From: Okeania sp. SIO2C9
GTDB lineage: Bacteria > Cyanobacteriota > Cyanobacteriia > Cyanobacteriales > Microcoleaceae
DNA: 64,000 nt
Assembly: GCF_010672455.1 (NCBI RefSeq)
Contig: NZ_JAAHGO010000031.1
Span: 35,803-99,802 of the forward strand
Direction: 5' to 3'
The position numbers were made by a program, and so were the translations under genes. Of the stretch, positions 44,775 to 55,205 are shown piece after piece. The notes under the pieces were generated by a model that made no database searches, was not told where the DNA came from, and worked only from the letters and a program-made list of their open reading frames with translations. The first letter of the stretch is position 1; each line of letters begins with the position of its first letter.

Positions 44775-46517
44775 ATGAAAATTATCAAAGGTACTTGGAA
44801 TTATTTATTTTGGCTAGGACCAATTTTAACTATTATCGGTGTATCAGCAGGTTTTGTCTCCGGAACTTGGGAACCAATACCATTAAGTTTAATAACTACT
44901 GGTGCAGTAATAATTGGTTTGTGGATTTTTTATCAGGCTTATTCTGTAGAACAAAACTCAACTACAACTTGGTGGAGTGGTCGAGCAACCGAAGCAGGCA
45001 CAAACGCAATTTTTGCTACTATTTCAGTATTGATTATTTTGGCACTAATTAACTTTCTAGCAGTTCGTTACGAAACTAGAATAGACTTCACTGAAAACCA
45101 AAAATTTACATTATCACCTCAAACAATTGAAGTATTAAAAAATCTCGAACAACCAGTCAAACTTTGGATATTTGATCGAGGGGAAAATCCTCAATATACT
45201 CAACTAATAGAAAACTATCAAAGACAAGGAAATGGTAAATTTAATTTTGAGTTAGTAGACCCCCAGGAACAACCAGGAAAAGCTAACGAATTTGGAGTTC
45301 AACAGCTAGGAGAAATTCATCTTGAAGCAGGAGAAAGAAAAGAAGTTATTATTAGTAGAAAACTAGAACCACTAACAGAATCTAAACTAACTAACAATAT
45401 AGAAGAAATACTAGGTGGCAGAATCTTAAAAATATACTTTATTCAAGGTCACGGCGAAAGAGAATTAGAAGAAGGGCAAAGAGGCTTTTCCGAAGCTCTG
45501 AAAGCTCTTGAAAATAAAAAATATATAGTAGAGTCGATAAACTTGGCAAGTATTTCTCAAGTACCCGAAGATGCAGATGTTGTGATTATTGCCGGTCCGC
45601 AAAGAGAATTTTTAGAGGCAGAAGTTACCGCTTTAAAAGAATATTTAGATGGAGGTGGTGGTGTGTTTATCATGTTAGACCCAAGCACCGACCCAGAATT
45701 AGATAATTTATTTGAGGAGTGGGGAGTATTAGTTGACGATCGCCTGGCAATAGATGACCCCAATGTTGGTCGGTTAGTAGGTCTTGACCCTTGGGTGGTA
45801 TTAGTTAGCAGCTATGGAGAACATCCTATTACTGATGATTTTAGTAATGGTATTTCATTGTATCCTTTTGCACGGCCTATAGAAAGTGAAACCGTGGATG
45901 GAATAGTAGAAAGTCCTCTAATTTGGACTAATGACCAAAGTTGGGCCGAAACAGATTTAAGGGGTCAGTTACAGTTTAATGAGGGTCGCGATCGCCTTGG
46001 ACCATTATCAATAGGTGTCGCTTTTACTCGTTCTTCCACTGTAGAAAAAAGTAATGAAACAGGATTAGACCTTACTCCCATTCCTCCACTTCCTGGTCAA
46101 CCACCGAATGAACCTGTGGCAACTTCTACTTCAGAGTTAGAAGAGCAAAAAGAGATAATTTCAGCAGAAGTTATTCCCCCACTTCCTGGTCAACCACCAG
46201 ATGAATTTGACCCTACAGAAATAGTAGAAAAATCAGACAATACATCTGAAGAAGCGCGTTTAGTAGTGTTAGGAAATTCTCAATTTGCTACCAATGGTTG
46301 GTTTCAACAACAACTCAATAAAGATGTTTTTCTTAATTCAGTTTCTTGGTTAGGTAAATCAGAACAAGAAGCTCTTTCTATTAGTCCGAGAAAAAACACA
46401 AATCGTCGTATTGCAATGAAGTTAGTACGAGCTAGATTTTTAAGTTGGGTGGCAATAGTCATTTTGCCACTTTTAGGGTTTACAATTGGTGGAATTATTT
46501 GGTGGAAGCGACGATAA
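44775..46517 (+). CDS. GldG-like ABC transporter auxiliary protein
   Basis: A 580-aa protein. Two N-terminal transmembrane helices (about 10-30, 38-57) and a third (about 78-96, NAIFATISVLIILALINFL) precede a periplasmic GldG/ABC_transp_aux domain: YETRIDFTENQKFTLSPQT, then YFIQGHGERELEEGQRG and VVIIAGPQREFLEAEV. A C-terminal helix (FLSWVAIVILPLLGFTIGGI) is followed by a basic WWKRR tail. A repeated Pro-rich IPPLPGQPPNEP/IPPLPGQPPDEF pair sits before the last part. It belongs with the ATPase and permease at 29.8-32.1 kb, from which it is now separated. The gap upstream is repeat-filled, so it probably needs its own promoter. Confidence 0.85.
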   Translation: MKIIKGTWNYLFWLGPILTIIGVSAGFVSGTWEPIPLSLITTGAVIIGLWIFYQAYSVEQNSTTTWWSGRATEAGTNAIFATISVLIILALINFLAVRYETRIDFTENQKFTLSPQTIEVLKNLEQPVKLWIFDRGENPQYTQLIENYQRQGNGKFNFELVDPQEQPGKANEFGVQQLGEIHLEAGERKEVIISRKLEPLTESKLTNNIEEILGGRILKIYFIQGHGERELEEGQRGFSEALKALENKKYIVESINLASISQVPEDADVVIIAGPQREFLEAEVTALKEYLDGGGGVFIMLDPSTDPELDNLFEEWGVLVDDRLAIDDPNVGRLVGLDPWVVLVSSYGEHPITDDFSNGISLYPFARPIESETVDGIVESPLIWTNDQSWAETDLRGQLQFNEGRDRLGPLSIGVAFTRSSTVEKSNETGLDLTPIPPLPGQPPNEPVATSTSELEEQKEIISAEVIPPLPGQPPDEFDPTEIVEKSDNTSEEARLVVLGNSQFATNGWFQQQLNKDVFLNSVSWLGKSEQEALSISPRKNTNRRIAMKLVRARFLSWVAIVILPLLGFTIGGIIWWKRR

Positions 46518-46634
46518 TGAAGTCAGAAGTTAGAAGTCAGAAGTCAGAAGTTGTTTTTTTAACGGAGATTTACTAATGAAGTCAGAAGTTAGAAGTCAGA
46601 AGTCAGAAGTTGTTTTTTTAACGGAGATTTCTGA
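46517..46634. repeat. 59-bp tandem duplication
   Basis: ATGAAGTCAGAAGTTAGAAG begins at 46517 and again at 46576, with the same 59-bp unit including AGTTGTTTTTTTAACGGAG. It overlaps the stop of the GldG-like gene and lies before DUF4340. Further on (46735-46803) is a partial copy of the GTAAG-type MITE end. Confidence 0.8.
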
Positions 46635-46884
46635 AGTTATAAGTCACTATAACAGAGTTATTAAAATATCCAATTAATGACTTAAAAAGCTTTTTTTGTT
46701 TAAGTTATATAGGGGAATTGCTGTCAAAATAGTGACTTAATAACTCATAACTGATAGTTGATAGATGACCGCTGTTTGCGCAGCATGACCTAGGAAATGC
46801 TTACATTTTCCTTAAGCGTCAATCCTCTTCTTTTCAAGGAGAGGTAATTATTAATTATTAATTGTTAAACTACTTCCTAAAATT

Positions 46885-47646
46885 ATGAAAATCAAAAAAA
46901 CAACTTTAATATTAATATTAGCAGCACTTGCTTTAGGTGGGTTTGTTTATTTTTATGAAATTAGAGGTAAGCAGCAACAAGCTGAAGTGCAAGAACAACA
47001 AAAACAGGTATTTGATTTTGAGTCAGAGGAAATTCAGGCTATTACTATCAAACAAGAATCAGAAATATTAACTTTAACAAAGGATGAAAATGCTGAAGAA
47101 ACTACTTGGAAAATAACTGCACCTGTAGAAAAAGAAGCCGATCTACTAACAGTAGAATTTTTGTTAGACCAAATAACAGGATTAAAAAGCGATCGCTCTA
47201 TTAATACTCCTGTTTCTCAGTTATCTGAATATGGTTTAGAAAAGCCAAAAATTACTGTAGAAATTAAACTTCAAGATGAGCGAACTAGAAGATTGTTTTT
47301 AGGAAAAGCAGATTTTGATGGTACTTCTATATATTCTCAAGTAGAAGCTGAAGGAGAACCGCCAAAAGAGGTGTCTGTTTTGTTATTATCTGTCAATTTC
47401 AAAAATGTTTTAACTAAACCAGTTGCAGAATGGGAAAAACAAGAAAAATCGGAAGAATCATCTGCTGAAACAGAAGAATCTACCGAGAAAAAAGATGAAC
47501 CGGAAACAGCTAAACCATCATCTGAAAAATCTCCCGAACAATTAGAAGAATCTACTGAGAACAAAGATGATGTGCAAATAGAAAAATCATCTCCTAAACC
47601 GCAGGAATCTCCTTCACCTACTGATGATTATTTACTGACAGAATAA
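46885..47646 (+). CDS. DUF4340 domain protein
   Basis: A 253-aa protein. It has one N-terminal transmembrane helix (TTLILILAALALGGFVYFYE), then the DUF4340 pattern: FDFESEEIQAITIKQESEIL, LEKPKITVEIKLQDERTR and LFLGKADFDGTSIYSQ. The C-terminal 65 residues are a low-complexity Glu/Ser/Lys/Pro tail (SSAETEESTEKKDEPET). DUF4340 genes are regular partners of GldG-like proteins in cyanobacteria; the function is unknown. The helix and extracytoplasmic domain fit an accessory of the ABC exporter. Confidence 0.82.
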   Translation: MKIKKTTLILILAALALGGFVYFYEIRGKQQQAEVQEQQKQVFDFESEEIQAITIKQESEILTLTKDENAEETTWKITAPVEKEADLLTVEFLLDQITGLKSDRSINTPVSQLSEYGLEKPKITVEIKLQDERTRRLFLGKADFDGTSIYSQVEAEGEPPKEVSVLLLSVNFKNVLTKPVAEWEKQEKSEESSAETEESTEKKDEPETAKPSSEKSPEQLEESTENKDDVQIEKSSPKPQESPSPTDDYLLTE

Positions 47647-47821
47647 CTAAATTGATAGGTGGAATTATCCAATAATTAACAATTGCAGCAAATTTCAGAA
47701 TAGTGAGGTAAAGTTTAAGACTAATCTATAATTTTTATTCATTCCTTGTTCCCAGAACACAGATCCGGTGTTCCCTAAAAACATAAAATTTTGTACCTTA
47801 TCAACTCGAAAACTGCTGTAA

Positions 47822-48340
47822 TAATTAATCATTACCGAAGAATCAATAATTAAATAATTAAATAATTAAATAATTCACGCCTTGAAGCCTCCCCTTTCAA
47901 GGGGAAAAAAGCGGTCGTTTGCGTTTGCGATAGCATTCCTTCAACAATGAATAATGAATAATGAATAATTAATAATTAATAATTAATAATGAATAATTAC
48001 CTCTCCTTGAAAAGAAGAGGATTGACAAATTCATGAAAATTTTTTTTTATTATCCCCTTAAAAGGGGAGGCGCATACCCACAATTTTTCGGTAAGGAAAG
48101 CATTCCGTAGGATGGGATGGCTCCGAAACCTGCGCTGTCCGACCATCGACCAAGAGAATAAATTTTTTCGGCGTTGGTCAATCCTCTCCCTAAAAGGGAG
48201 AGGTAATTATCCATTATCCATTATCCATTATCCATTAATTAACTATCCTTAAAATAATAGGATTGGCTAAAAGTATTTTTTTCTTGTCTCTCCTTAAAAT
48301 GATAGGCTTTAAACCTTAATTATTCGATAAATTTACTAGA
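47822..48340. repeat. Cluster of dispersed spacer repeats
   Basis: Three or more modules follow each other: TAATTAAATAATTAAATAAT with CCCCTTTCAAGGGG; AATAATGAATAATGAATAAT with CCTCTCCTTGAAAAGAAGAGG and the CCCCTTAAAAGGGGAGGCGC module (about 48054-48075); then an inverted CCTCTCCCTAAAAGGGAGAGG with ATTATCCATTATCC. No gene was recognised. Confidence 0.65.
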
Positions 48341-48415
48341 AATGAGAGCTAAATTTTAACGCTAAATTAATATCGTAGAATAGAACTAATATAAAATTAT
48401 AGAAAAGAGATTAAT

Positions 48416-49005
48416 ATGATTGTAGAAACTACCCCATAATTCATGACCTTAGACGAATGTTCAGATGGGTATCCAGATGGTTATGGTCGTTATGAATTAA
48501 ACAATGGAGTTGTTTTTGAAATTCAACTTTTCTCGCCTTTAAAATAGGAGTACAAATCGAATGTATTGAACTTCCTTATATTATTCCCAGACAAGCAATT
48601 GTTAAACCGATAGATACAGATAAATCTGGTTATAATCCCGATGTAATTGTTTTGGATAAACTTGCTTGAAAAAATGAATCTTTATGGAAAAAACTTTCCA
48701 CAATTACTCAAGGAAAAACAGTCAAGCTAATTATGGAAGTTGTGAGTACAAATTCCCGTAATGATTATGGTCATAAATTAATTGATTACGAGGGTTTAGA
48801 AATACCATAATATTGGATAGTTGATTATTTAAGCTTAGGAGGAAAACGTTATATAGGCAACCCAAAACAATCTACTTTGTCAATTTATCAGTTAATTGAC
48901 GGAGAATATCAAGAACAACAATTTCGAGGAGATGAAAAAATTATTTATCCTACATTTCCAGAGCTTAAATTAACCGCCCAAGAGATTTTTGCAATAGGAG
49001 ATTAA
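48416..49005 (+). pseudogene. Uma2-family endonuclease, decayed
   Basis: It reads MIVETTP, then a stop, then FMTLDECSDGYPDGYGRYEL and NNGVVFEIQ. A deletion follows, then GVQIECIELPYIIPRQAIVK, SGYNPDVIVLDKLA, a stop, and GKTVKLIMEVVSTNSRNDYG, with the ExV(S)T-type Uma2 core. Another stop precedes YWIVDYLSLGGKRYIGNPKQ. The tail LTAQEIFAIGD is complete. So the PD-(D/E)XK core is recognisable, but at least three stops and one deletion make it dead. Uma2 genes are among the most duplicated and decayed in these genomes. Confidence 0.85.
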
Positions 49006-49071
49006 AAATATGAAAAATAAGATTTTTCATTCCCTAGACAAACAACTAAAAAGCAGAACAATTCAAAATTT

Positions 49072-49099
49072 GTAGGGGTTAACGGCCGTTAACCCCTAC
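49072..49099. repeat. Perfect 28-bp palindrome
   Basis: Half-site GTAGGGGTTAACGG. A third sequence version with the same length and outer GTAGGG as those at 14326, 23483 and 32206. Confidence 0.7.
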
Positions 49100-49245
49100 T
49101 ATATTTAGTGATTATGCGTAAGTCCTGACCCAAATAATAGATGAAGCGCAATAGCCAGAACTGCTAAAATATTGAAAAACATTACACTTAAATTAATTAA
49201 GACCCAAATTTCCAGAGTAAATTCCCCAATTATGACATAGCAACC

Positions 49246-50394
49246 ATGACTCAAACTGCACTTAATCTAGGGACAACAATAACCGACACCCAAAACGACG
49301 TTGAACTGCGTAAAGTATTCAAAGTGTTTGAAGGCCATACAGCAGTACGAGGTGTGGACCTGAATATCCGTCAAGGAGAATTTTTTAGTATTCTTGGCCC
49401 TTCTGGTTGTGGTAAGACTACAACATTACGCTTAATTGCTGGATTTGAATCCCCATCAGCAGGTGAAATAATGATTAGGGGAGTATCCATGAATCAAACT
49501 CCTCCTTACCGTCGTCCTGTAAATACTGTTTTCCAAAGCTACGCTCTGTTTAATCATCTCAGTGTCAAAGATAATATTGCCTTTGGACTACGAATTAAAC
49601 GTGTAGGAAAAACTGAAACGGAAGAAAAAGTGGCACAAGCTTTACGGTTAGTGAAAATGGAAAAATTTGCCGATCGCTATCCCAATCAAATATCTGGTGG
49701 GCAACAACAAAGGGTAGCTTTAGCAAGGGCGTTGGTAAATCGTCCAGCAGTATTATTATTAGATGAACCTCTTGGTGCCCTAGACTTGAAACTACGCAAA
49801 CAAATGCAAATGGAATTGTCTAGCTTACATCGAGATTTAGGCGTAACATTTGTGATGGTAACTCACGACCAAGAAGAAGCTATGAGTATGTCTGACCGTA
49901 TTGCCGTGATGCACGAAGGTAGAATAGAACAGATAGGTTCTCCTCAAGAAATTTACGAGCGGCCTGAAAGTCCTTTTGTCGCAGATTTTATTGGAGAGAC
50001 GAATTTATTTCAGGGTAGAGTTGAATTTATCGATCGTTCAAATATAGTAGTTCAGACAGATCGTGGTATTAAAATTGTTGTACAACAATCAACAGTTAGT
50101 GAAGAACAGAAAAATGGAGAGATTTATACAGGTGCTTCCGTAGTAGTCAGCGTGCGGCCAGAGAAAATAGAGCTAAGTCTTTATTCCCCAGATGTATCAG
50201 AAAATTGTTTTGAAGGCAGGTTGATGAATGTAATGTATATGGGGACTCATGTGTATTATCATGTAAATCTGTTGTCAGGCGATCGCATGACGATCAGACA
50301 ACCGAATACAGAAGGAACTTTGCCTAGTGCAGATACTCCTATCTATATTTATTGGGCAAAACAAAATTGTTTAGCTCTCAGCGAGACAAGATAA
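49246..50394 (+). CDS. potA: Spermidine/putrescine ABC transporter ATPase
   Basis: A 382-aa protein. The NBD has Walker [13 protein letters not shown]-loop [12 protein letters not shown], signature [15 protein letters not shown], Walker [13 protein letters not shown] and H-loop VTHDQEEAM. The C-terminal TOBE region ([15 protein letters not shown] onward) is typical of PotA/MalK-type ATPases. It energises uptake of spermidine or putrescine. potD, potB and potC follow on the same strand, with gaps of 196, 291 and 406 bp, all filled with repeats. In most bacteria these genes are nearly adjacent, so transcription may be in one long unit with repeats retained, or in separate units. Confidence 0.93.
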   Translation: MTQTALNLGTTITDTQNDVELRKVFKVFEGHTAVRGVDLNIRQGEFFSILGPSGCGKTTTLRLIAGFESPSAGEIMIRGVSMNQTPPYRRPVNTVFQSYALFNHLSVKDNIAFGLRIKRVGKTETEEKVAQALRLVKMEKFADRYPNQISGGQQQRVALARALVNRPAVLLLDEPLGALDLKLRKQMQMELSSLHRDLGVTFVMVTHDQEEAMSMSDRIAVMHEGRIEQIGSPQEIYERPESPFVADFIGETNLFQGRVEFIDRSNIVVQTDRGIKIVVQQSTVSEEQKNGEIYTGASVVVSVRPEKIELSLYSPDVSENCFEGRLMNVMYMGTHVYYHVNLLSGDRMTIRQPNTEGTLPSADTPIYIYWAKQNCLALSETR

Positions 50395-50424
50395 CAAAAA
50401 CGTAAACTAAATTTTCACTATTGA

Positions 50425-50598
50425 TTGAAAAATTACCGAATAATTAAGGTAAAAAGTCTCTCCTTTAAGGGATAAAAAAGCGGTCTAAGCCATATCCATG
50501 AGACCAAGAGAAGAAAAAATTTTCCCTTTTGCGTCAATCCTCTTCTTTTCCAGGAGAGGTAATTGTTAATTATTAATTATTAATTATTAATTGTTAAA
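50425..50598. repeat. Dispersed spacer repeat between potA and potD
   Basis: Reverse-oriented module: TTACCGAATAATTAAGG, TCTCTCCTTTAAGGGA, CCTCTTCTTTTCCAGGAGAGG, and a TTAATTATTAATTATTAATT run that reaches the potD TTG start. Confidence 0.65.
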
Positions 50599-51757
50599 AG
50601 TGCCTCCAACTAATTTCGAGAAATATCGGGGAAATGTTATTGCTGCATCTGTTGACAAGCAAGATGCTCGCACTTCTAGACGTCAATTTCTCAAAACGTC
50701 AGCAGCTACTATCGCAGCTTCAGCTCTTTCTAGTTGTGGTTGGAGATTAGCGGAAGTAAAATCTAACCCCCGAATGCAGGGAGATTCAGATTTACTCTAT
50801 ATCTATACTTGGGCAGGTTATACAGATCAAGATTTACTAGACCGCTTCTACGATGAAACAGGAATCAAAGTAGTTGCCGATGTGTTTGACTCTAATGAGT
50901 CGATGCTAGCTAGAGTGCAAGCTGGGGGAGGTGGAGCATATAGCATCATCTATCCATCTGATTATATGGTGCAAAAAATGGAATCCCTGGGTTTGTTGAC
51001 AGAGTTAGACCATTCTCTAATTCTTGGTTTAGACGATCTGTTCCCTCAATTTCAAGACCCTATATATGACCGTGGTAATGTCTATAGTGTACCCATAAGT
51101 TGGGGTACTACTGGTTTAATTTACAATAGCAAACTGTTACCCACTGCACCCACAGACTGGGAGTATCTCTGGGAAAATCAAGATGTAATATCGAAGCGCC
51201 TGACCCTAGTTAATGACGTGCGCGAGGTCATGGGGTCTGCTTTGCGGAAACTGGGATATTCCTACAACTCTACCAATGTTGAAAGTATCAGGGAAGCTTA
51301 CCAAGAGTTACTCATACTTAGACCAGCGATCGCTTCTTTTACTACAGATGGTTGGCGGTCTCAAATTTTGGTAGAAGATTTGTTGATTGCCATGTGTTAT
51401 TCTTCCGATGCTGCAGAAATTAAACCAGAAAATGAAGACTTAGAATATATTACTCCCCGCAGTGGTTCCTCCCTGTGGACAGATACATTAGTAATTCCCA
51501 AAAATGCTCCTAACCCTGATGGTGCCTATCAGTGGATTAATTTTATGTTACAGCCAGATATAGCTGCTGAAATTGTGGAGAGACTCAGTTTTGCGACACC
51601 TTCTCGTGTAGCTTATCAAAGATTACCAGAAGAACTAAAAGAAGATCCTACTTTGTTTCCCCCAGAGTCAATTATTGAAAAGTGTGAAAGTTTAGCTCCA
51701 CTGGGTGAATATGAAGAAGTTTATGATGAATACTGGACGAAATTAAGAAGTGGATAA
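50591..51757 (+). CDS. potD: Spermidine/putrescine-binding lipoprotein
   Basis: A 388-aa protein by the TTG at 50591, which is taken over by a repeat; a GTG at 50600 is an alternative, so the exact start is uncertain. A twin-arginine signal SRRQFLKTSAATIAASA is followed by a lipobox-like LSSC, so it should be a Tat-exported lipoprotein in the periplasm. The mature protein follows PotD: LYIYTWAGYTDQDLLDRF, a SIIYPSDYMVQKM strand, PISWGTTGLIYN, and AYQWINFMLQPDIAAEI. It captures polyamines for the PotABC importer. Confidence 0.92.
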   Translation: MLKVPPTNFEKYRGNVIAASVDKQDARTSRRQFLKTSAATIAASALSSCGWRLAEVKSNPRMQGDSDLLYIYTWAGYTDQDLLDRFYDETGIKVVADVFDSNESMLARVQAGGGGAYSIIYPSDYMVQKMESLGLLTELDHSLILGLDDLFPQFQDPIYDRGNVYSVPISWGTTGLIYNSKLLPTAPTDWEYLWENQDVISKRLTLVNDVREVMGSALRKLGYSYNSTNVESIREAYQELLILRPAIASFTTDGWRSQILVEDLLIAMCYSSDAAEIKPENEDLEYITPRSGSSLWTDTLVIPKNAPNPDGAYQWINFMLQPDIAAEIVERLSFATPSRVAYQRLPEELKEDPTLFPPESIIEKCESLAPLGEYEEVYDEYWTKLRSG

Positions 51758-52046
51758 TTGAAAGAAGGAAGAAGGAAGAAGGAAGAGGGAAGAAGGAAGA
51801 AGAAAAATTCCTAAGTTTCTCGGTGGGATGATTCTACGAACTTTTTTTAGTTATTAAAGCCTAAGTATAAGGTTAATCAAATTCCTTGTTCCTAAAAATA
51901 TAGAACCCAATAGTTGATAAATTTTCTAACTTCTATAGTGCTTATAGTGCTACAAAAAAATGTTAGGGCATTGATAAAATTGAAACCCTTATACAGTCAA
52001 TAGTTTTGACTTGAGCTGATAACTGATAACTGATAACTGATAACTG
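51758..52046. repeat. Gap between potD and potB with two STRR types
   Basis: Starts with a GAAGGAAGAAGGAAGAGG purine run (about 51760-51808) and ends with about four copies of the heptamer TGATAAC (52017-52046), which reach 2 bp before the potB ATG. Confidence 0.75.
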
Positions 52047-52048
52047 AA

Positions 52049-52960
52049 ATGACTACACCTACTAAATCATCTGCTCCAGCTTTCCCTAATTCTCAGTCCA
52101 AACATGGTATAAGTCAAACATTTTCTAAATTGTTGGGTCCTTTAGTTTTATTAGGTCCGGCAGGTTTATGGTTACTGTTGATATTAGTGTTGCCGACTTT
52201 AGTCATTTTCCAATTGAGTTTAGTAGAAAATATTCGACCTGGAGATTTAGTAAATCCTGATGGTATTGGCAACTATTTACGAGTATTTGACCTGATTAAT
52301 TTAAAAGTAATTTGGCGTTCAATCTATTTTGCTACAGGTACAACAATTTTATGTTTATTGTTAGGATTTCCCGTAGCCTATTGGATTGCTTTAATGTCAC
52401 CCAAACGGTGGCGAAATTTACTTTTATTAGGTTTTATCTTGCCACTTTGGACTTCATCTTTATTACGTTCTTATGCTTGGATTACAATTTTACGACCCAC
52501 TGGCGTATTAAACTCAATTATTGGAATTATTGGATTACCACCTTTAGAAGTATTGAATCGAACTCCGGCTGTTTTTATTGGTATGAGCTATAGTTATTTA
52601 CCTTATATTGTGACTATTCTTTATGCTTCTTTAGAAAAGTTAGACCGGAGATTATTAGAAGCATCGGCAGATTTAGGAGCAACCCCTATACAAACTTTTT
52701 GGAAAGTGACTGTTCCTCAAAGTTTACCTGGTATTGCTGCAGGTTCTTTATTAGTTTTTATTAGTTCTTTAGGAGATTTTGTTGACCCTGAATTATTGGG
52801 TGGTGCTTCTAGTATGACGGCTGCTCGATTAATTTATAATCAATTTTTAGGAGCTACTCAAAATTGGGGGTTTGGCTCTGCTTTGAGTATGGTTATGATT
52901 TTTGGAGTAAGTATAGCGATCGCTCTTTTACTAAAATTTGGCGATGGTAAACCCTCTAAG

Positions 52961-52963
<3 letters not shown>
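52049..52963 (+). CDS. potB: Spermidine/putrescine permease PotB
   Basis: A 304-aa integral membrane protein, about six helices (LLGPAGLWLLLILVLPTLVI, IYFATGTTILCLLLGFPVAY, LLLLGFILPLWTSSLLRSYA and others). The EAA-loop LEASADLGATPIQTFWKVTV contacts the ATPase. The N-terminal 40 residues are Ser/Thr-rich. The ATG is preceded directly by heptamer repeats (TGATAAC), and no purine-rich ribosome site is seen. It is a partner of potC. Confidence 0.92.
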
Positions 52964-53369
<406 letters not shown>

Positions 53370-54218
53370 ATGACAAATACTTTGATAAATCCAGAAGATA
53401 ATATCCCAATAGATATGTCTAAATCTAAATCAAAATTTCAGATTTCTTGGCAGGTAATATTTACAATTTTAATGTTCTTGTTTATGTACTTGCCAATTTT
53501 TGTCTTGACTTTTTATAGTTTCAATAAATCTAAATATAGTGCAGGATGGGAAGGTTTTACCCTGCAATGGTATGTCAAGCTTTTTCAAGATACTAGGGTT
53601 TTAAATGCTTTACAAAATAGTTTAACTGTAGCTATTTGTGCTGTGGCTGTTTCAGCAGTTATTGGTACTTTAATGGCAGTAGGTTTAGCAAAATATAAAT
53701 TTCGAGGCAAATCTTTATATTTAGGTGTTTCTTATTTACCATTAATTATTCCTGATATAGCGATCGCTGTTGCGACTCTAGTCTTTTTAGCAGCATTGGC
53801 AATTAGATTAAGTTTATGGACAATTATTGCAGCTCATATTGTTTTTTGTCTAGCTTATGTGGGTTTAGTGGTTTCTACAAGATTAGCAGATTTAGACCCT
53901 AATTTAGAGGAAGCTGCTCTGGACTTGGGAGCAACTCCAGTAGAAGCTTTTTTACAAGTATTATTACCTCAATTAATACCAGGAATTATATCTGGATGTT
54001 TGCTAGCTTTTGTATTAAGTATGGATGATTTTTTAATTGCTAGTTTTACTTCAGGAAGTGGGGCAACTACTTTGCCAATGGAAATTTTTAGTAGGATTCG
54101 TACAGGGGTAAAACCTGATATTAATGCCCTGAGTGTAATTTTAATTTTAGGCTCAGGATCGATTGCAATTGTCGGAGAATTTTTGCGGACTAGAAGTGAG
54201 AAAAAAAGTATTAAGTAG
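53370..54218 (+). CDS. potC: Spermidine/putrescine permease PotC
   Basis: A 282-aa membrane protein of typical PotC length. Six helices can be drawn (IFTILMFLFMYLPIFVLTFY, LTVAICAVAVSAVIGTLMAV, LIIPDIAIAVATLVFLAALA, and others). The EAA-loop EEAALDLGATPVEAFLQVLL is present. Like potB, its ATG directly follows TGATAACTGA heptamers with no ribosome site. With PotA, PotB and PotD it completes a polyamine importer. Confidence 0.92.
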   Translation: MTNTLINPEDNIPIDMSKSKSKFQISWQVIFTILMFLFMYLPIFVLTFYSFNKSKYSAGWEGFTLQWYVKLFQDTRVLNALQNSLTVAICAVAVSAVIGTLMAVGLAKYKFRGKSLYLGVSYLPLIIPDIAIAVATLVFLAALAIRLSLWTIIAAHIVFCLAYVGLVVSTRLADLDPNLEEAALDLGATPVEAFLQVLLPQLIPGIISGCLLAFVLSMDDFLIASFTSGSGATTLPMEIFSRIRTGVKPDINALSVILILGSGSIAIVGEFLRTRSEKKSIK

Positions 54219-54752
54219 TTCAGGAATCAGAATAGATTAATTGTGGTTCAACAATTAATAATTAACTAGCTATCAGCATTTTCCGTACCGGAATGCTCTG
54301 CAAACAGCTTTCAGCGCTCTAAAAGCTTGGGTTTAAATTCCCATAACTGGAGTTTATCAATAGAGTAAAACCATGAGATTTATTAGTCCTAAAACAGATT
54401 TTGCTTTCAAAAAAATATTTGGCTCAACTGAGGGTAAAGATATTTTGATTAGTTTCTTGAATGCTCTAATATATTGTGGTGAATCTATGATTCAAGATTG
54501 GGAAATAATTGACCCATATAATCCAGGAGATACGATTAGTTTGAAAGATAGTTATCTAGATGTGAAAGCTATCTTAAATGACGGCTCCAATGTGATTATT
54601 GAAATGCAGGTATTGAGTGTTCCGGCTTTTTTATAATTTGTGTAAAACTTATGGCAATCAATTAAAAACTGGGGAAGGATATCGGAAATTAAAACCAGTA
54701 ATTGCTTTAAAGATTAAAGATTTTGAGATGTTTGAAGAAACCGCCAAATATA

Positions 54753-54904
54753 TTATATCATGTCCGAAGGCAATCATTTGTGTAAAAGTTGGCGTGGATA
54801 TTTGCAGGAAATTTAAGTTTTTTCTTGCCTGTTGCCTGTTGCCTTCCGGAGCTGTTGCCTGTTGCCTATTTACTATACAAGACCGATGCTACCGGACATG
54901 ATAT
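54753..54904. repeat. MITE in Rpn-like gene, copy of the one in tnpB
   Basis: A 152-bp element with ATATCATGTCCG/CGGACATGATAT ends, differing from 23658-23806 mainly by a CTTCCGGAGCTGTTGCC insertion and heptamer number. It is flanked by ATTA on both sides. Confidence 0.85.
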
Positions 54905-55034
54905 TAGTCATTTTGTGTTTAAAGAGAAAGAACAATTATTTGACTATAGAGACGAAGAAGTAGCAATGATATTTGTAGAATTACCGAAGTTCCCCAAAGA
55001 GTTAGAAGATTTAGGAGGAGCAACTTTAAGTTTT

Positions 55035-55205
55035 ATATCAAATCCGTTTAATTCGGTATAAAAAAATGTTCCATCTTCAACGATTACCAAATATTTCTCC
55101 ATCCCCCCATCCTCCCATCTCCCCATCTCCCCATCTCCCCATCTCCCCATCCCCCCATCCCCCCATCTCCCCATCTAATTACACCGATGCTACCGGATTT
55201 GATAT
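55035..55205. repeat. MITE-like element with CCCCATCT minisatellite
   Basis: A 171-bp element with ATATCAAATCCG and CGGATTTGATAT ends. The core is a CCCCATCT array, the complement of 18411-18506. ACCGATGCTACCGG next to the right end equals that of the neighbouring MITE. Confidence 0.75.
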
